A stretch of 64,000 nt of DNA from Sva-07 sp963752815 (GTDB lineage: Bacteria; Actinomycetota; Acidimicrobiia; Acidimicrobiales; Ilumatobacteraceae): NCBI GenBank assembly GCA_963752815.1, contig CAVVZI010000009.1:248001-312000 (forward strand), in the 5' to 3' direction. Of the stretch, positions 17,072 to 26,322 are shown in pieces. Positions within the stretch are counted from its first letter, which is position 1. Each line of letters begins with the position of its first letter. The translations under genes and the position numbers were made by a program. A model generated the notes under the pieces. It was not told the DNA's origin, did no database searches, and was given only the letters and a program-made list of their open reading frames with translations.

Positions 17072-19664
17072 CTACGCCAGGACCCGAGCGCCGAACATCT
17101 GCCGGAGGGCCGCGGCGATCTCCACTCGCGCGTCGGCGGCCGATGTGATCATGCCGACGGCGGTGATCGAGGTGTGCACGAGCCCGGCGCACGCCAGGTG
17201 GCGGGTCTCGACGCCCGCGGCGGCGAGGGCTTCGGCATAGGCCTCACCCTCGTCGGCGAGCGGATCGAACTCGCACGTCACCACGAGGGCGGGCGGCAGC
17301 CCCGACAGGCTGTCCGCCAGCAGCGGCGCCGCACGCGGATCGGTGCGATCGGCCGGGTCGGCGTAGTGGTCCCAGAACCACTTCATCAGGTCTGCCGTCA
17401 GCAGGTAGCCGTCGCCGTTGGTCCGATACGACTCGCGCGTCATGTCGCTGTCGGTGACGGGGTTGATCAGCACCTGCCCGCTGAGCGTCGGTCCGCCGGC
17501 ATCGCGGGCGGCCTGGGCGGCCACGGCGGCGACGTTGCCGCCGGCGCTCCATCCGCACACCGCGAGCTTGCCGGGCACGCCACCGAGATCGGCGGCGTTG
17601 GCGGCCACCCACTGCACCGCGGCGACGGCGTCGTCGGCGGCCGCCGGGAACCGGGCCTCGGGGGCGTGGCGATAGTTGACCGACACGATGATCGCGTCGC
17701 TGTCGAGGCACAGCTGACGGCAGAACGGATCGTCGGAGTCGAGGTTCCCGAGCACCCAGCCGCCGCCGTGGAAGTACACGACGATCGGATGCGGCCCTTC
17801 GGTCGGCGGGCGGTAGAGGCGGTACGGCAGGTCGCCCGCGGCGCCGGTGAGCGTCCCGTCGAGCACCTCGCCGACCTCCGGTCCGGGCGGGCTCATCGCG
17901 CCGGACGCCTCCATGAAGGCCCGGGCATCGTCGACAGGGAGCGAATCGAGGGTCGGCAGATTCAGCGCTGCCATCGTCTCGAGCACGAGGCCGACGTCGG
18001 GCTTCAACGGCCGGATGACCCCGTCGTTGGACTGTGGCGCTGCACCGTCGAGGGCGAAGCCGAGGTAGCCCCGCTCGACCACCTCGTCGCAGATCAGCCG
18101 ATACGGGCCGACCCCGCCGACGTACGGCAGGAACACCCGCGGCTTGCCGGGCACGTTCGCCCCCATGTACCAGGAGTTGGCCGACGGCATGAGCGTGAGG
18201 TCGCCCCACTCGTTGACGTGCTGCACCCATCGGGCCGCGGCGGTCGCGGTCGGCTCGATGCTTGTGTTGCCGGCGTCACGGAGATCGACGAGACAGTCGG
18301 CGACCCATTCGACGTGCTGCTCGATCGACACCGCCATGTTCGACAGCACCGACGGGCTGCCGGGGCCGGTGATCATGAAGAAGTTCGGGAACCCGACCGA
18401 CATCAGGCCGAGGTAGGTCTCGGGCCCGGCGGCCCACCGCTCGGCGAGCGTGACGCCGTCGCGGCCGGTGATGTCGACCGACACGATGGCGCCCGTCATC
18501 GCGTCGAAGCCGGTGGCGTAGACGATGGCGTCGAACTCGAGGCTTTCCGCGCTCGTGTCGATCCCGGTCTCGGTGACCGTGGTGATCGGCGTCTTGCGGA
18601 GATCGATGAGGCGGACGTGGGGCAGGTTGAACGTCTCGTAGTAGTTCGTGTCGAGGCACGTGCGCTTCGTGTTGATGTAGTGGTATTTCGGACACAGCGT
18701 CTCGGCGGTCTCCGGATCCTCGACGATCGAACGGATCTTGTCGCGGACGAACTCGCCGACCGTTTCGTTGGCCTCGGCGTTGGTGAGGATGTCGCTGTAG
18801 CCGGCGCCGACGAGGAGGAGCTCGCTCCCCTGCCACATCCGTTCGTACGCCTCCTGACGCTCCTCGGCCGACACGGCGAGCGCGCTGATCCCGCTCGGCT
18901 CGCCCATCGGTACGCCGGCGCGCGGACAGGCGGGCCTCGGCGTGGTAGGCGGCGGGATCCGCCTCGAAGTGCTTGCGGCGCTCCTCCGGGAGCGGGCCGT
19001 TGCGGGCCGGGATCGAGAAGTTCGGCGTGCGCTGGAACACGGTGAGCTGCGAGGCCTGGCTGGCGATGATCGGGATCGACTGGATGCCCGATGATCCGGT
19101 GCCGATCACGGCGACGCGCTTGCCGGTGAAGTCCACACCCTCGTGGGGCCAACTGCTCGTGAAGTACACGTCGCCGCCGAACCGTTCGGCACCGTCGATG
19201 TCGGGCGACTTCGGCAGTGACAGGCAGCCGGTGGCCATCACGTAGTGGCGGCACGTGACGGTCGCGCCGTCGCTCGTTTGCAGCGTCCAACGATCGGCGT
19301 CGTCGTCCCAGACGGCCGAATCGATCCGCGTGGAGAACTGGATGTCGCGGCGCAGATCGTGCTTGTCGGCGACGTGCTGCAGATAGCGGAGGATCTCCGG
19401 CTGCGCGGCGTAGCGCTCGGACCACTTCCACTCGGCTTCGAGTTCGGGGTCCCAGGTGTAGGAGTAGTCGACGGTCTGGATGTCGCAGCGGGCGCCGGGA
19501 TAGCGGTTCCAGTACCAGGTGCCTCCCACGTCGTCGGCCGTCTCGAAGACGCGTACCGAGAAGCCGCGCTCGCGGAGCAGATACAGCTGGTACATGCCGG
19601 CCATGCCGGCCCCGGCCACGATCACATCGAAATCAGGAGTGCTCACCGTGTCTGCATCGCTCAT
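17072..19664 (-). CDS. Baeyer-Villiger monooxygenase fused to HSL-type esterase, frameshifted
   Basis: Roughly 860 residues. The N-terminal flavoprotein has the FAD motif VIVAGAGMAGMYQLYLLRE, then GGTWYWNRYPGARCD, a BVMO-type segment ending FTSSWPHEGVDF, the NADPH motif VAVIGTGSSGIQ and IVYATGFDAMTG. The frame breaks near 18905. The C-terminal 320 residues are an alpha/beta esterase of the hormone-sensitive-lipase family: YFHGGGWVLGN, GWSAGGN nucleophile, CEFDPLADEG acid and a late histidine in GLVHTS. The arrangement suggests that a ketone is oxidised to an ester which the second domain hydrolyses. Similar monooxygenase-hydrolase fusions are known in actinobacteria. Substrate unknown. Confidence 0.86.
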
Positions 19665-19761
19665 GCGGCGATTGTTGCATCACGTCCGACGACGAGACGA
19701 TGCGGGGCAGGACAGCGCACGCAGACCGCTCCGCCATCGTTTGGCGTCAAACCCAGTCTTG

Positions 19762-20676
19762 TCAGAGGGCGATCGAGTGAACCAGCCCGCTCGGCAAGAC
19801 GCGGAAGGCGGCGGCCAGCTGCGGCAGGAACTCGCGGTACGCGCTCGACTCGCGCCAGAACATGCCGATTTCGCGGCTCGGCACCGGACCGACGAGCGGG
19901 AGCAGTGCCACGCCGGGTGAGTTCGCGACCGGCGGGCTCACCGCAAGGCGCGGCAGCAGCGTCACCGCGACGCTGGCGGCGACCATCTGCCGGAGCGTCT
20001 CCAGGCTGGTCGCCCTGAACCCTTCTCGTTCCACGGCGCCCACGAGGTGGCACACGCTCAGCGCCTGATCGCGCAAGCAATGGCCCTCTTCGAGCAGCAG
20101 GACGTGCTCATCGGCCAGCGCTGTGACCGGCACCGGCTCGCCGAGTCGGGCGAGTGGATGATCGATCGGCGTGGCGAGCACGAAGTCCTCCCGGAACAGC
20201 AACTCGGTGTGTAGCCCCTCGTCATGGATCGGCGTGGCAACGACGGCCACATCGAGGCGACCATCGCGGAGCCGACGCAACAGCTCCTCGGTCTTCTCCT
20301 CGACGATGAGCAGTTCGAGTTTCGGGAAACGCCAATGGATCGTCGGAATGACATGTGGCAGCAGGTACGGAGCGAGCGTCGGGAAGATCCCGAGCCGGAT
20401 CGTTGCCGATGCCGGGTCGTGGTGCGACCGGGCGACGTCGCGGATCGCATCGGCCTCGGCGAGCAACGTGCGCGCGTGGGCGACCACCTCGAGTCCGACG
20501 ACGGTCGGGAGCGTCTCGCGGGTGCCGCGCTCGAAGAGCTGGACGCCGAGCTCGGCCTCGAGCTTGTGCACCTGCGTCGACAGCGTCGGCTGGCTGACGA
20601 AGCAGGCGTCGGCCGCCCGCCCGAAGTTGCGATGTTCGGCGAGTGCGACGACGTACTCGAGGTCGCGCAGGTTCAC
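19762..20676 (-). CDS. oxyR: LysR-family hydrogen-peroxide regulator OxyR
   Basis: A 304-residue LysR regulator with an N-terminal winged helix (LRDLEYVVALAEHRNFGRAAD, CFVSQPTLSTQVHKLE). The redox pair is C200 and C209 in EEGHCLRDQALSVC, matching E. coli C199/C208 in sequence and spacing. Oxidation forms a disulfide that switches DNA binding. The GTG start overlaps the ahpF stop (GTGA), so oxyR is co-transcribed with the reductase it presumably controls. This order, ahpC-ahpF-oxyR, places the regulator last. Confidence 0.93.
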   Translation of the reverse strand: MNLRDLEYVVALAEHRNFGRAADACFVSQPTLSTQVHKLEAELGVQLFERGTRETLPTVVGLEVVAHARTLLAEADAIRDVARSHHDPASATIRLGIFPTLAPYLLPHVIPTIHWRFPKLELLIVEEKTEELLRRLRDGRLDVAVVATPIHDEGLHTELLFREDFVLATPIDHPLARLGEPVPVTALADEHVLLLEEGHCLRDQALSVCHLVGAVEREGFRATSLETLRQMVAASVAVTLLPRLAVSPPVANSPGVALLPLVGPVPSREIGMFWRESSAYREFLPQLAAAFRVLPSGLVHSIAL

Positions 20677-22278
20677 GCCGCCGAGTCTTCCAGCTCCTGC
20701 TCGAACGTCTCGTCGGCCGGCGCCGACGTGCGGATCAGGTGGTCGAACGCACTCAGGCCCGCGGTGGCACCGGCGCCGAGCGCGATCACGATCTGCTTGT
20801 ACGGGACGACGGTGCAGTCACCGGCCGCGAACACACCGGGGACGGAGGTTCGCCCGCGATCGTCGATCACGATCTCGCCACGATCCGACAACTCGACGCT
20901 GTCCTCGAGCCATTCGGTGTTCGGCAGCAGGCCGATCTGGACGAAGATCCCGGCGAGGTCGACCCGGTGCTCGCGGTCGGCGTTGCGGTCGCGGTACACG
21001 AGCCCGGTGACGCGGGCGCCGTCGCCGACGACCTCGGTCGTGAGGGCGCTGGTCACGATGTCGACGTTGGGCAGGCTGCGCAGCTTGCGCTGCAGCACGT
21101 CGTCGGCGCGCAGGACTGCTGTCGAACTCGATCAGCGTGACGTGTTCGACGATGCCGGCGAGGTCGATCGCCGCTTCGACTCCGGAGTTCCCGCCGCCGA
21201 TCACCGCGATGCGCTTGCCGGCGAAGAGCGGGCCGTCGCAGTGCGGGCAGAACGCGACGCCCTTGTTCAGATACTCGGTCTCGCCCGGCACGCCCATGTG
21301 CCGCCAGCGGGCCCCGGTCGACAGCACGACCGTGCGCGAGCGGAGGGACGCGCCATTGTCGAGTTCGACGGTGATCAGGCCGCCCGGTTCGTCGGCCGCG
21401 ATCAACCGGCGGGCGCGCTGCAGGTTCATCACGTCGATGTCGTGCTGGCGCACGTGTTCCTCGAGCGCCGCGGCCAGCTTGGGGCCCTCGGTGTGCTGCA
21501 CCGACACGAAGTTCTCGATCGCCATCGTGTCGAGCACCTGCCCGCCGAAACGCTCGGCGACGACACCCGTCCGCACGCCCTTGCGCGCCGTGTAGATGGC
21601 CGACGCCGCGCCGGCCGGCCCGCCACCGACGATCAGCACGTCGAACGGGTCCTTGTCGTCGATGTCCGACGCCGTCCGCGCCGCGGCTCCGGTGTCGAGC
21701 ATCGCGACGACCTGTTCGACGGTCATGCGGCCACTGGCGAACGTGTCGCCGCCGCGGAACACGGTCGGCACCGCCATCACCTGACGCTGCTCGGCCTCGT
21801 CCTTGAACACGGCGCCGTCGATCGCCACGTGGCTGATGTTCGGGTTCAACACGCTGATCACGTTCAGCGCCTGCACGACGTCGGGGCAGTTCTGGCACGT
21901 GAGCGAGAAGAAGGTCTCGAAGTGGTGCATGCCCTCGATCGCCCGGATCTGGGCAGCGACCTCGTCGGACACGCGCGGCGGATGGCCGCCGACATGGAGG
22001 AGCGCCAGCACCAGCGACGTGAACTCGTGGCCGAGCGGGACGCCGGCGAACGTGACGCGGACCGGCGTGCCGACGCGCACGATGTCGAACGACGGCACGC
22101 GGGCGTTCGTGCCGTCACGGCGGACGGACACGAGATCGGACAGTGCGGCGATCTCGTCGAGCAGTCCGGCGAGCTCGACCGCCTTGGCCGAGTCGTCGAG
22201 TGTCGCGACGAGTTCGATCGGCTGACGGAGCGACGTGAGGTGCTGGCGGAGTTGCTGGGCGAGTGCGGCGTCGAGCAT
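20673..22278 (-). CDS. ahpF: Alkyl hydroperoxide reductase subunit F, frameshifted
   Basis: NADH-dependent flavoprotein that re-reduces AhpC. The start at 22278 gives MLDAALAQQL. The N-terminal double thioredoxin fold carries C128/C131 (SLTCQNCPDVVQAL). The thioredoxin-reductase-like part has the FAD motif VLIVGGGPAGAASAIYTARK, the second redox site FCPHCDGP, the NADH motif AVIGGGNSGVEAAIDLAG and GVFAAGDCT. The frame breaks near 21100-21115 and resumes with LQRKLRSLPNVDIVTSAL. About 138 bp separate it from ahpC, and that gap holds two overlapping hairpins. Confidence 0.92.
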
Positions 22279-22322
22279 GGGGGTCGACCTTTCGGGAGGG
22301 ATGTGGCCGGGAGTTCGTTGGA

Positions 22323-22391
22323 ACCTGTTGCGCGGGGTCAGGCACAACGCAACAGGTCGGTGTGCAGGTCAGGATCCTGCACACCGACCTG
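22323..22391 (-). promoter_or_regulatory. Two overlapping hairpins between ahpC and ahpF
   Basis: Hairpin 1 pairs ACCTGTTGCG (22323-22332) with CGCAACAGGT (22348-22357). Hairpin 2 pairs two perfect 16-bp arms, 22353-22368 and 22376-22391, around a 7-nt loop. The arms overlap by five bases, so both cannot form fully at once. In the ahpC-to-ahpF transcript hairpin 2 emerges first. The arrangement could set the ratio of AhpC to AhpF by partial termination or RNA processing. The structures are visible; the role is inferred. Confidence 0.5.
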
Positions 22392-22416
22392 CGAGCGGTG
22401 CGTCAGTGCGTTCGGC

Positions 22417-22980
22417 TCAGAGCTTGCCGACGAGGTCGAGCGACGGTGACAGGGTGTCATCGCCCTCTTCCCACTTGGCCGGGCAGACCTCGCCCGGATG
22501 GGTGCGCACGTACTGCGCGGCCTTGATCTTGCGGAGCAGTTCGACGGCGTTGCGGCCGATGCCCTCGGCGGTGACCTCGGCGAACTGGATCACGCCGTCG
22601 GGGTCGATCAGGAACGTGCCACGGTTGGCGAGACCTTGGTCTTCGCGCATCATGCCGAAGTTGCGGGTGATCTGGCCGGTCGCGTCACCGAGCATCGGGT
22701 ACTCGATCTTGCCGATCGTGTCGGACGTGCTGTGCCACGCCTTGTGCGTGAAGTGCGTGTCGGTCGACACCGAGTAGACCTCGACGCCGAGGCGCCGGAA
22801 CTCGGCGTAGTTGTCGGCCAGGTCGCCCAATTCGGTCGGGCAGACGAACGTGAAGTCGGCCGGGTAGAAGAACACGACGGCCCATTTGCCGGCGAGGTCG
22901 GCATCGCTGACGTCGACGAACGCGCCGTTGTGGAAGGCGGTCGCGCTGAAGGGCTGGATCTTGGTGTTGATCAGTGACAT
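22417..22980 (-). CDS. ahpC: Peroxiredoxin AhpC
   Basis: A 187-residue typical 2-Cys peroxiredoxin starting at the Met at 22980. The peroxidatic Cys47 is in FYPADFTFVCPTEL and the resolving Cys166 is in GEVCPAKW; SVSTDTHFTHKAWH is the usual follow-on. It reduces H2O2, organic peroxides and peroxynitrite, with electrons from AhpF encoded next. It is first in the ahpC-ahpF-oxyR unit and its upstream region holds candidate regulator sites. Confidence 0.96.
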   Translation of the reverse strand: MSLINTKIQPFSATAFHNGAFVDVSDADLAGKWAVVFFYPADFTFVCPTELGDLADNYAEFRRLGVEVYSVSTDTHFTHKAWHSTSDTIGKIEYPMLGDATGQITRNFGMMREDQGLANRGTFLIDPDGVIQFAEVTAEGIGRNAVELLRKIKAAQYVRTHPGEVCPAKWEEGDDTLSPSLDLVGKL

Positions 22981-23022
22981 GGTCTGCTTTCGGGTTCGGG
23001 GGTGTGGAGGGGTAACGACAGC

Positions 23023-23067
23023 CAGGGTAGGCACACCCTGATCAAAGGGTGCAATTATTGATTCAAT
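23023..23067 (-). promoter_or_regulatory. Candidate operator region upstream of ahpC
   Basis: Two overlapping inverted repeats share an arm: CAGGGT-6-ACCCTG (23023-23040) and CACCCT-6-AGGGTG (23034-23051). These give three AGGGT half-sites in alternating orientation at even spacing. A further palindrome, ATTGATTCAAT, lies at 23057-23067. LysR regulators such as OxyR bind extended multi-half-site regions, so these are plausible targets, but neither matches a consensus I can vouch for. Confidence 0.35.
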
Positions 23068-23177
23068 GAATTCGATCGATGGTGACTATCAGTGACGATC
23101 GAAGCCGACGTCCTCGCTGGGGGAGCTACGATCCGCCCGGCTCGACACGACCGTCGCCGCCGAAACAGGAGCCTCCC

Positions 23178-23915
23178 GTGACCTATTGCCTCGCACTCCG
23201 ACTCCACGAAGCCTTGGTCTTCGTGTCCGACACGCGCACGAACGCCGGGCTCGACAACATCGGCAATTACCGCAAGCTCCACGTGATCGACGCCGGCCCC
23301 GACCGCGCCTTCGTCCTGCAGTCCGCCGGCAACCTCGCCACCACCCAGGAAGTCCTCGACCACATCCACCAGGACCTGGCAAATCCCGGTGAGTACGAAA
23401 GCCTGGCCACCGTCGATCAGCTCTTCGAGGCCGCTCTGTACATCGGCCGGCTCAGCCAGCAGGTCGCGACGCGCCACCGGGACGGTCTGTCGCGGGTCGG
23501 CGCCGACGCCACGGCCACGTTCATCCTCGGCGGGCAGGTGAAGGACAACCCGGCCGACATCTTGCTGCTGTACCCGGAGGGCAACTACATCCGTGCGTCC
23601 GACAGCCGGCCGTTCCTCCAGATCGGCGAGAGCAAGTACGGCAAGTTCATGCTCGAGCTCGGTGTGCGCGCCCACGTGTCCGGCCAGAAGGCGATCAAGA
23701 TGGCGCTCAGCTCGATGGTCAGCACGGCCCACGCCAACCTCTCCGTCGGCCCGCCCTACGACATCGGCGTGTACCGCAACGGCTCGCACACCGTCGAGCA
23801 GTACCGGATCGACACCGACTCCGGATACCTCGATGAGTTGCAGGAGGCCTGGATCGAGCACATGCTCGAGGCCGTCGATCTGCTCCCGCCGATCCCGGCC
23901 GACCTCGGCACCTGA
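23178..23915 (+). CDS. Anbu (ancestral beta-subunit) proteasome-like peptidase
   Basis: A 245-residue member of the Ntn-hydrolase Anbu family. The GTG at 23178 has AGGAG about 7 bp upstream and gives MTYCLALRLHEALVFVSDTRT, exposing Thr2 as nucleophile after Met removal. LSRVGADATATFILGGQV and FLQIGESKYGKFMLELGV match the family. Anbu forms open-ring assemblies and is thought to take part in peptide or modified-protein turnover. In most genomes it clusters with transglutaminase-like, alpha-E and ATP-grasp genes; none is here. Instead a DUF1704 metallopeptidase gene follows after 28 bp. Confidence 0.88.
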   Translation: MTYCLALRLHEALVFVSDTRTNAGLDNIGNYRKLHVIDAGPDRAFVLQSAGNLATTQEVLDHIHQDLANPGEYESLATVDQLFEAALYIGRLSQQVATRHRDGLSRVGADATATFILGGQVKDNPADILLLYPEGNYIRASDSRPFLQIGESKYGKFMLELGVRAHVSGQKAIKMALSSMVSTAHANLSVGPPYDIGVYRNGSHTVEQYRIDTDSGYLDELQEAWIEHMLEAVDLLPPIPADLGT

Positions 23916-23943
23916 CGCGGCGCGGTTGTGGCAGAGTTCGGCC

Positions 23944-25230
23944 ATGACTGACACCGACGCTCAGGACGACCGGTACCGCCGTGCCGCGACGATCTTGCAC
24001 GACGTGGCCAAGCCGATGCGGGTGCTGTCGGCACTCGCCTGGGACGCCTCCATCCGGGAGGAGTTCCTCGCCTCGGGCGGCACCAAGCTGCCCGAACCGA
24101 CGTACCAGCCGATCGACCCGGGCCCGGTGCTCGACGGGGTGGCCGAGGCCCGCCGGATCCTCCGGTTCGGCCCGACGATCGACGAGTGGTTGTTGCGCGA
24201 GGCCGCTTCGATCGAGGCCACCGCACTGATGCTGTCGTCGCTCGGCACTCCCGCGTTCCACGCCTACAGCCGCCAGCTGTATGGAGTCCCGAACCAGCCC
24301 CTGCGCTACGACCCGGCGACGCCGCTGGAGCTGGCCGAGAAGGTGCAGTCCAGCCTCGCCGAGCTGACGACGGTCAAGCTGATGCGGCCGCCGGTGCGGA
24401 CGCACACGAGCGAGGAGATCGCCGCGAAGTTGAAGGCCGCCGTCGACGAGCACTTCGGCGACGGCGCACCCGAGATCCTCGTCGTCGACGAGTTGTCCGC
24501 CAACGCCGTCGCCTCCACCAGCCGCATCAAGATCCGGCGCGACGCCCAGTTCACCGCGAAGGACGCGGCCCAGCTCCTGAACCACGAGGCCTTCATCCAC
24601 GTGGCGACGGGCAAGAACGGGCAGGAGCAGACCGACATCCCGATCCTGGCGATCGGCCACCCCGGCACGACTCGCACCCAGGAAGGCCTCGCCGTGTACT
24701 CCGAGTACGTGTCGGGGACGCTCGATCTCGACCGTCTCGGGCGGCTCGCCGACCGGATCCTCGCGGTCCAGATGGTGATCGACGGCGCCGATTTCATCGA
24801 GATCTACCGCTGGTTCCTCGACCGCAGCGCGACGCCCGAGCAGGCGTTCGAATCCACCAGGCGCAACTTCCGAGGAGGCGTGATCACCGGCGGATCGCCG
24901 TTCACGAAGGACTGCTCGTACCTGTCGGGCTACCTCACGGTGGCGACGTTCGTGCGCGCCGCGTTCACCGCGGGCCGGCCCGACACGCTCGGTCTGATCT
25001 TCTCCGGCAAGCTCGACATCTGGTCGATCGCCGCGCTCGGCGAACTGCGCAGCCGTGGCCTCGTGAAGCCACCGAAGTACCTTCCCCCCTGGGCGCTCGA
25101 CCCCGGCTGGGTGCTCAGCCACCTCACGCTCAACACGTTCATGGCCAACATCGACCTGTCGGCCGTGGCCGATGCCGTCGGCGACGTGCTCGCCGAGTGT
25201 CCGACCGTCGAGATCGCGCTACGCGACTGA
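23944..25230 (+). CDS. DUF1704 / QEGLA-motif metallopeptidase-like protein
   Basis: A 428-residue protein of the DUF1704 family, often labelled flavohemoglobin expression-modulating QEGLA protein. The HExxxH zinc motif is present in LLNHEAFIHVATGKNG, and the third ligand region is TRTQEGLAVYSEY. The same family includes eukaryotic tubulin carboxypeptidases (MATCAP), which show that the motif can be catalytic. The N-terminal 150 residues are helical; the C-terminus (PPKYLPPWALDPGWVLSHL) is conserved in bacterial members. The short gap to the Anbu gene suggests one transcript. Its 3' end overlaps the convergent VOC-cupin gene by 12 bp. Confidence 0.85.
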   Translation: MTDTDAQDDRYRRAATILHDVAKPMRVLSALAWDASIREEFLASGGTKLPEPTYQPIDPGPVLDGVAEARRILRFGPTIDEWLLREAASIEATALMLSSLGTPAFHAYSRQLYGVPNQPLRYDPATPLELAEKVQSSLAELTTVKLMRPPVRTHTSEEIAAKLKAAVDEHFGDGAPEILVVDELSANAVASTSRIKIRRDAQFTAKDAAQLLNHEAFIHVATGKNGQEQTDIPILAIGHPGTTRTQEGLAVYSEYVSGTLDLDRLGRLADRILAVQMVIDGADFIEIYRWFLDRSATPEQAFESTRRNFRGGVITGGSPFTKDCSYLSGYLTVATFVRAAFTAGRPDTLGLIFSGKLDIWSIAALGELRSRGLVKPPKYLPPWALDPGWVLSHLTLNTFMANIDLSAVADAVGDVLAECPTVEIALRD

Positions 25231-26319
25231 CACCGCGTCGGACGGCAACGTCACCTCGAGGAACTCGAAGTCGTCGCTCCAATCCGACCACTGCCACGTC
25301 GCGCCGGGCGGCACGGCGATCGCGTCGAACGAGGCCACCGACTCGGCGCGCCGAACCCCGAGATGCTCGACGGTGACGACCGCCTGCCCGCGGAGCACCA
25401 CGTCGAACACGAACTCGCCATCGTGCGTCAGCGAACGGTCGGCGGACGGCGCGGACGGCGCCGAGTCGGCGCGCACCACCGTGGCGCCGGCGAGGCCGTC
25501 GGTGGCCGTCGCCACTCCGGTGCGGCGCACCGACAACCCGTCGATCAGCCAGGGCGACCAGTCGGCACCGGCGGCGACGTCACGGACGAAGTGCTGGCCG
25601 CCGAACGATCGATCGGGCACCGCGACAGCCGTGGGCAGCTCGATCGAGTGCTCGACGAACGTGTCGTGGACGGCAGGGCAGCCGATCTCGATCACCTCGA
25701 GTCCCACGGAGGCCTGCAGCACCCGGTGGCGGATCTCCGGTGGCTGCACCACACAGTCGCCGGCTTCGAGCCGGAACGGTGGGCCCTGGTCCTCGTAGAC
25801 GAGGTCGACCCAGCCGCGGGCGCAGAAGATCATCTGGAACCGGATGCGATGGAAATGCACCACGTCGGCGACCGCTCCGCCGCCCGGAATGCGGATGTGC
25901 GACGCGATGAAGCGACCGCCCCACCGATCGGGCAACAGGTCGCGGTACGCCATGCCGGCGCGGCCCGCGCCGAACCCATCGTCCGATCGCACGACCGACA
26001 GCGACGGCCGGTTGTCGGGCAACGCGTAGCCGGCCCCGTCGGCGACCAGTTCGATCTCGGTTCCGTTCGGCGCGGTCAGCGTCGTGCCCGCGCGGTCATC
26101 AGACACCGCGAGCGCGAAGCGACCGGGCACATCGATCGCACCGCGGTGAAGTCGTACTGACGCTCCGTGCCCGGACAACACGATCGTCGACGGGCTGTCG
26201 GCCGGGGCGATCCTGTCGACACGTAGACCGACGACCTGCGTGAAGAACTCGACCATCGCATCGAGGTCGACGCACTCGATCACCGTGTCGAGTCGGCCCG
26301 GATCGATCGTCGGTGGCAC
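25219..26319 (-). CDS. VOC-cupin fusion protein
   Basis: A 366-residue protein. Residues 1-100 are a VOC-type module (RLDTVIECVDLDAMVEFFTQVVGLRVDRI). Two cupin modules follow: HIRIPGGGAVADVVHFHRIR with EAGDCVVQPPEIRHRVL, and GEFVFDVVLRGQAVVTVEHLG with FDAIAVPPGATWQW. The first cupin retains two histidines and a late histidine that could hold a metal. Fusion of two small metal-binding folds suggests an oxygenase or isomerase, but no specific reaction can be assigned. Confidence 0.7.
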   Translation of the reverse strand: MPPTIDPGRLDTVIECVDLDAMVEFFTQVVGLRVDRIAPADSPSTIVLSGHGASVRLHRGAIDVPGRFALAVSDDRAGTTLTAPNGTEIELVADGAGYALPDNRPSLSVVRSDDGFGAGRAGMAYRDLLPDRWGGRFIASHIRIPGGGAVADVVHFHRIRFQMIFCARGWVDLVYEDQGPPFRLEAGDCVVQPPEIRHRVLQASVGLEVIEIGCPAVHDTFVEHSIELPTAVAVPDRSFGGQHFVRDVAAGADWSPWLIDGLSVRRTGVATATDGLAGATVVRADSAPSAPSADRSLTHDGEFVFDVVLRGQAVVTVEHLGVRRAESVASFDAIAVPPGATWQWSDWSDDFEFLEVTLPSDAVSVA

Positions 26320-26322
26320 GGC

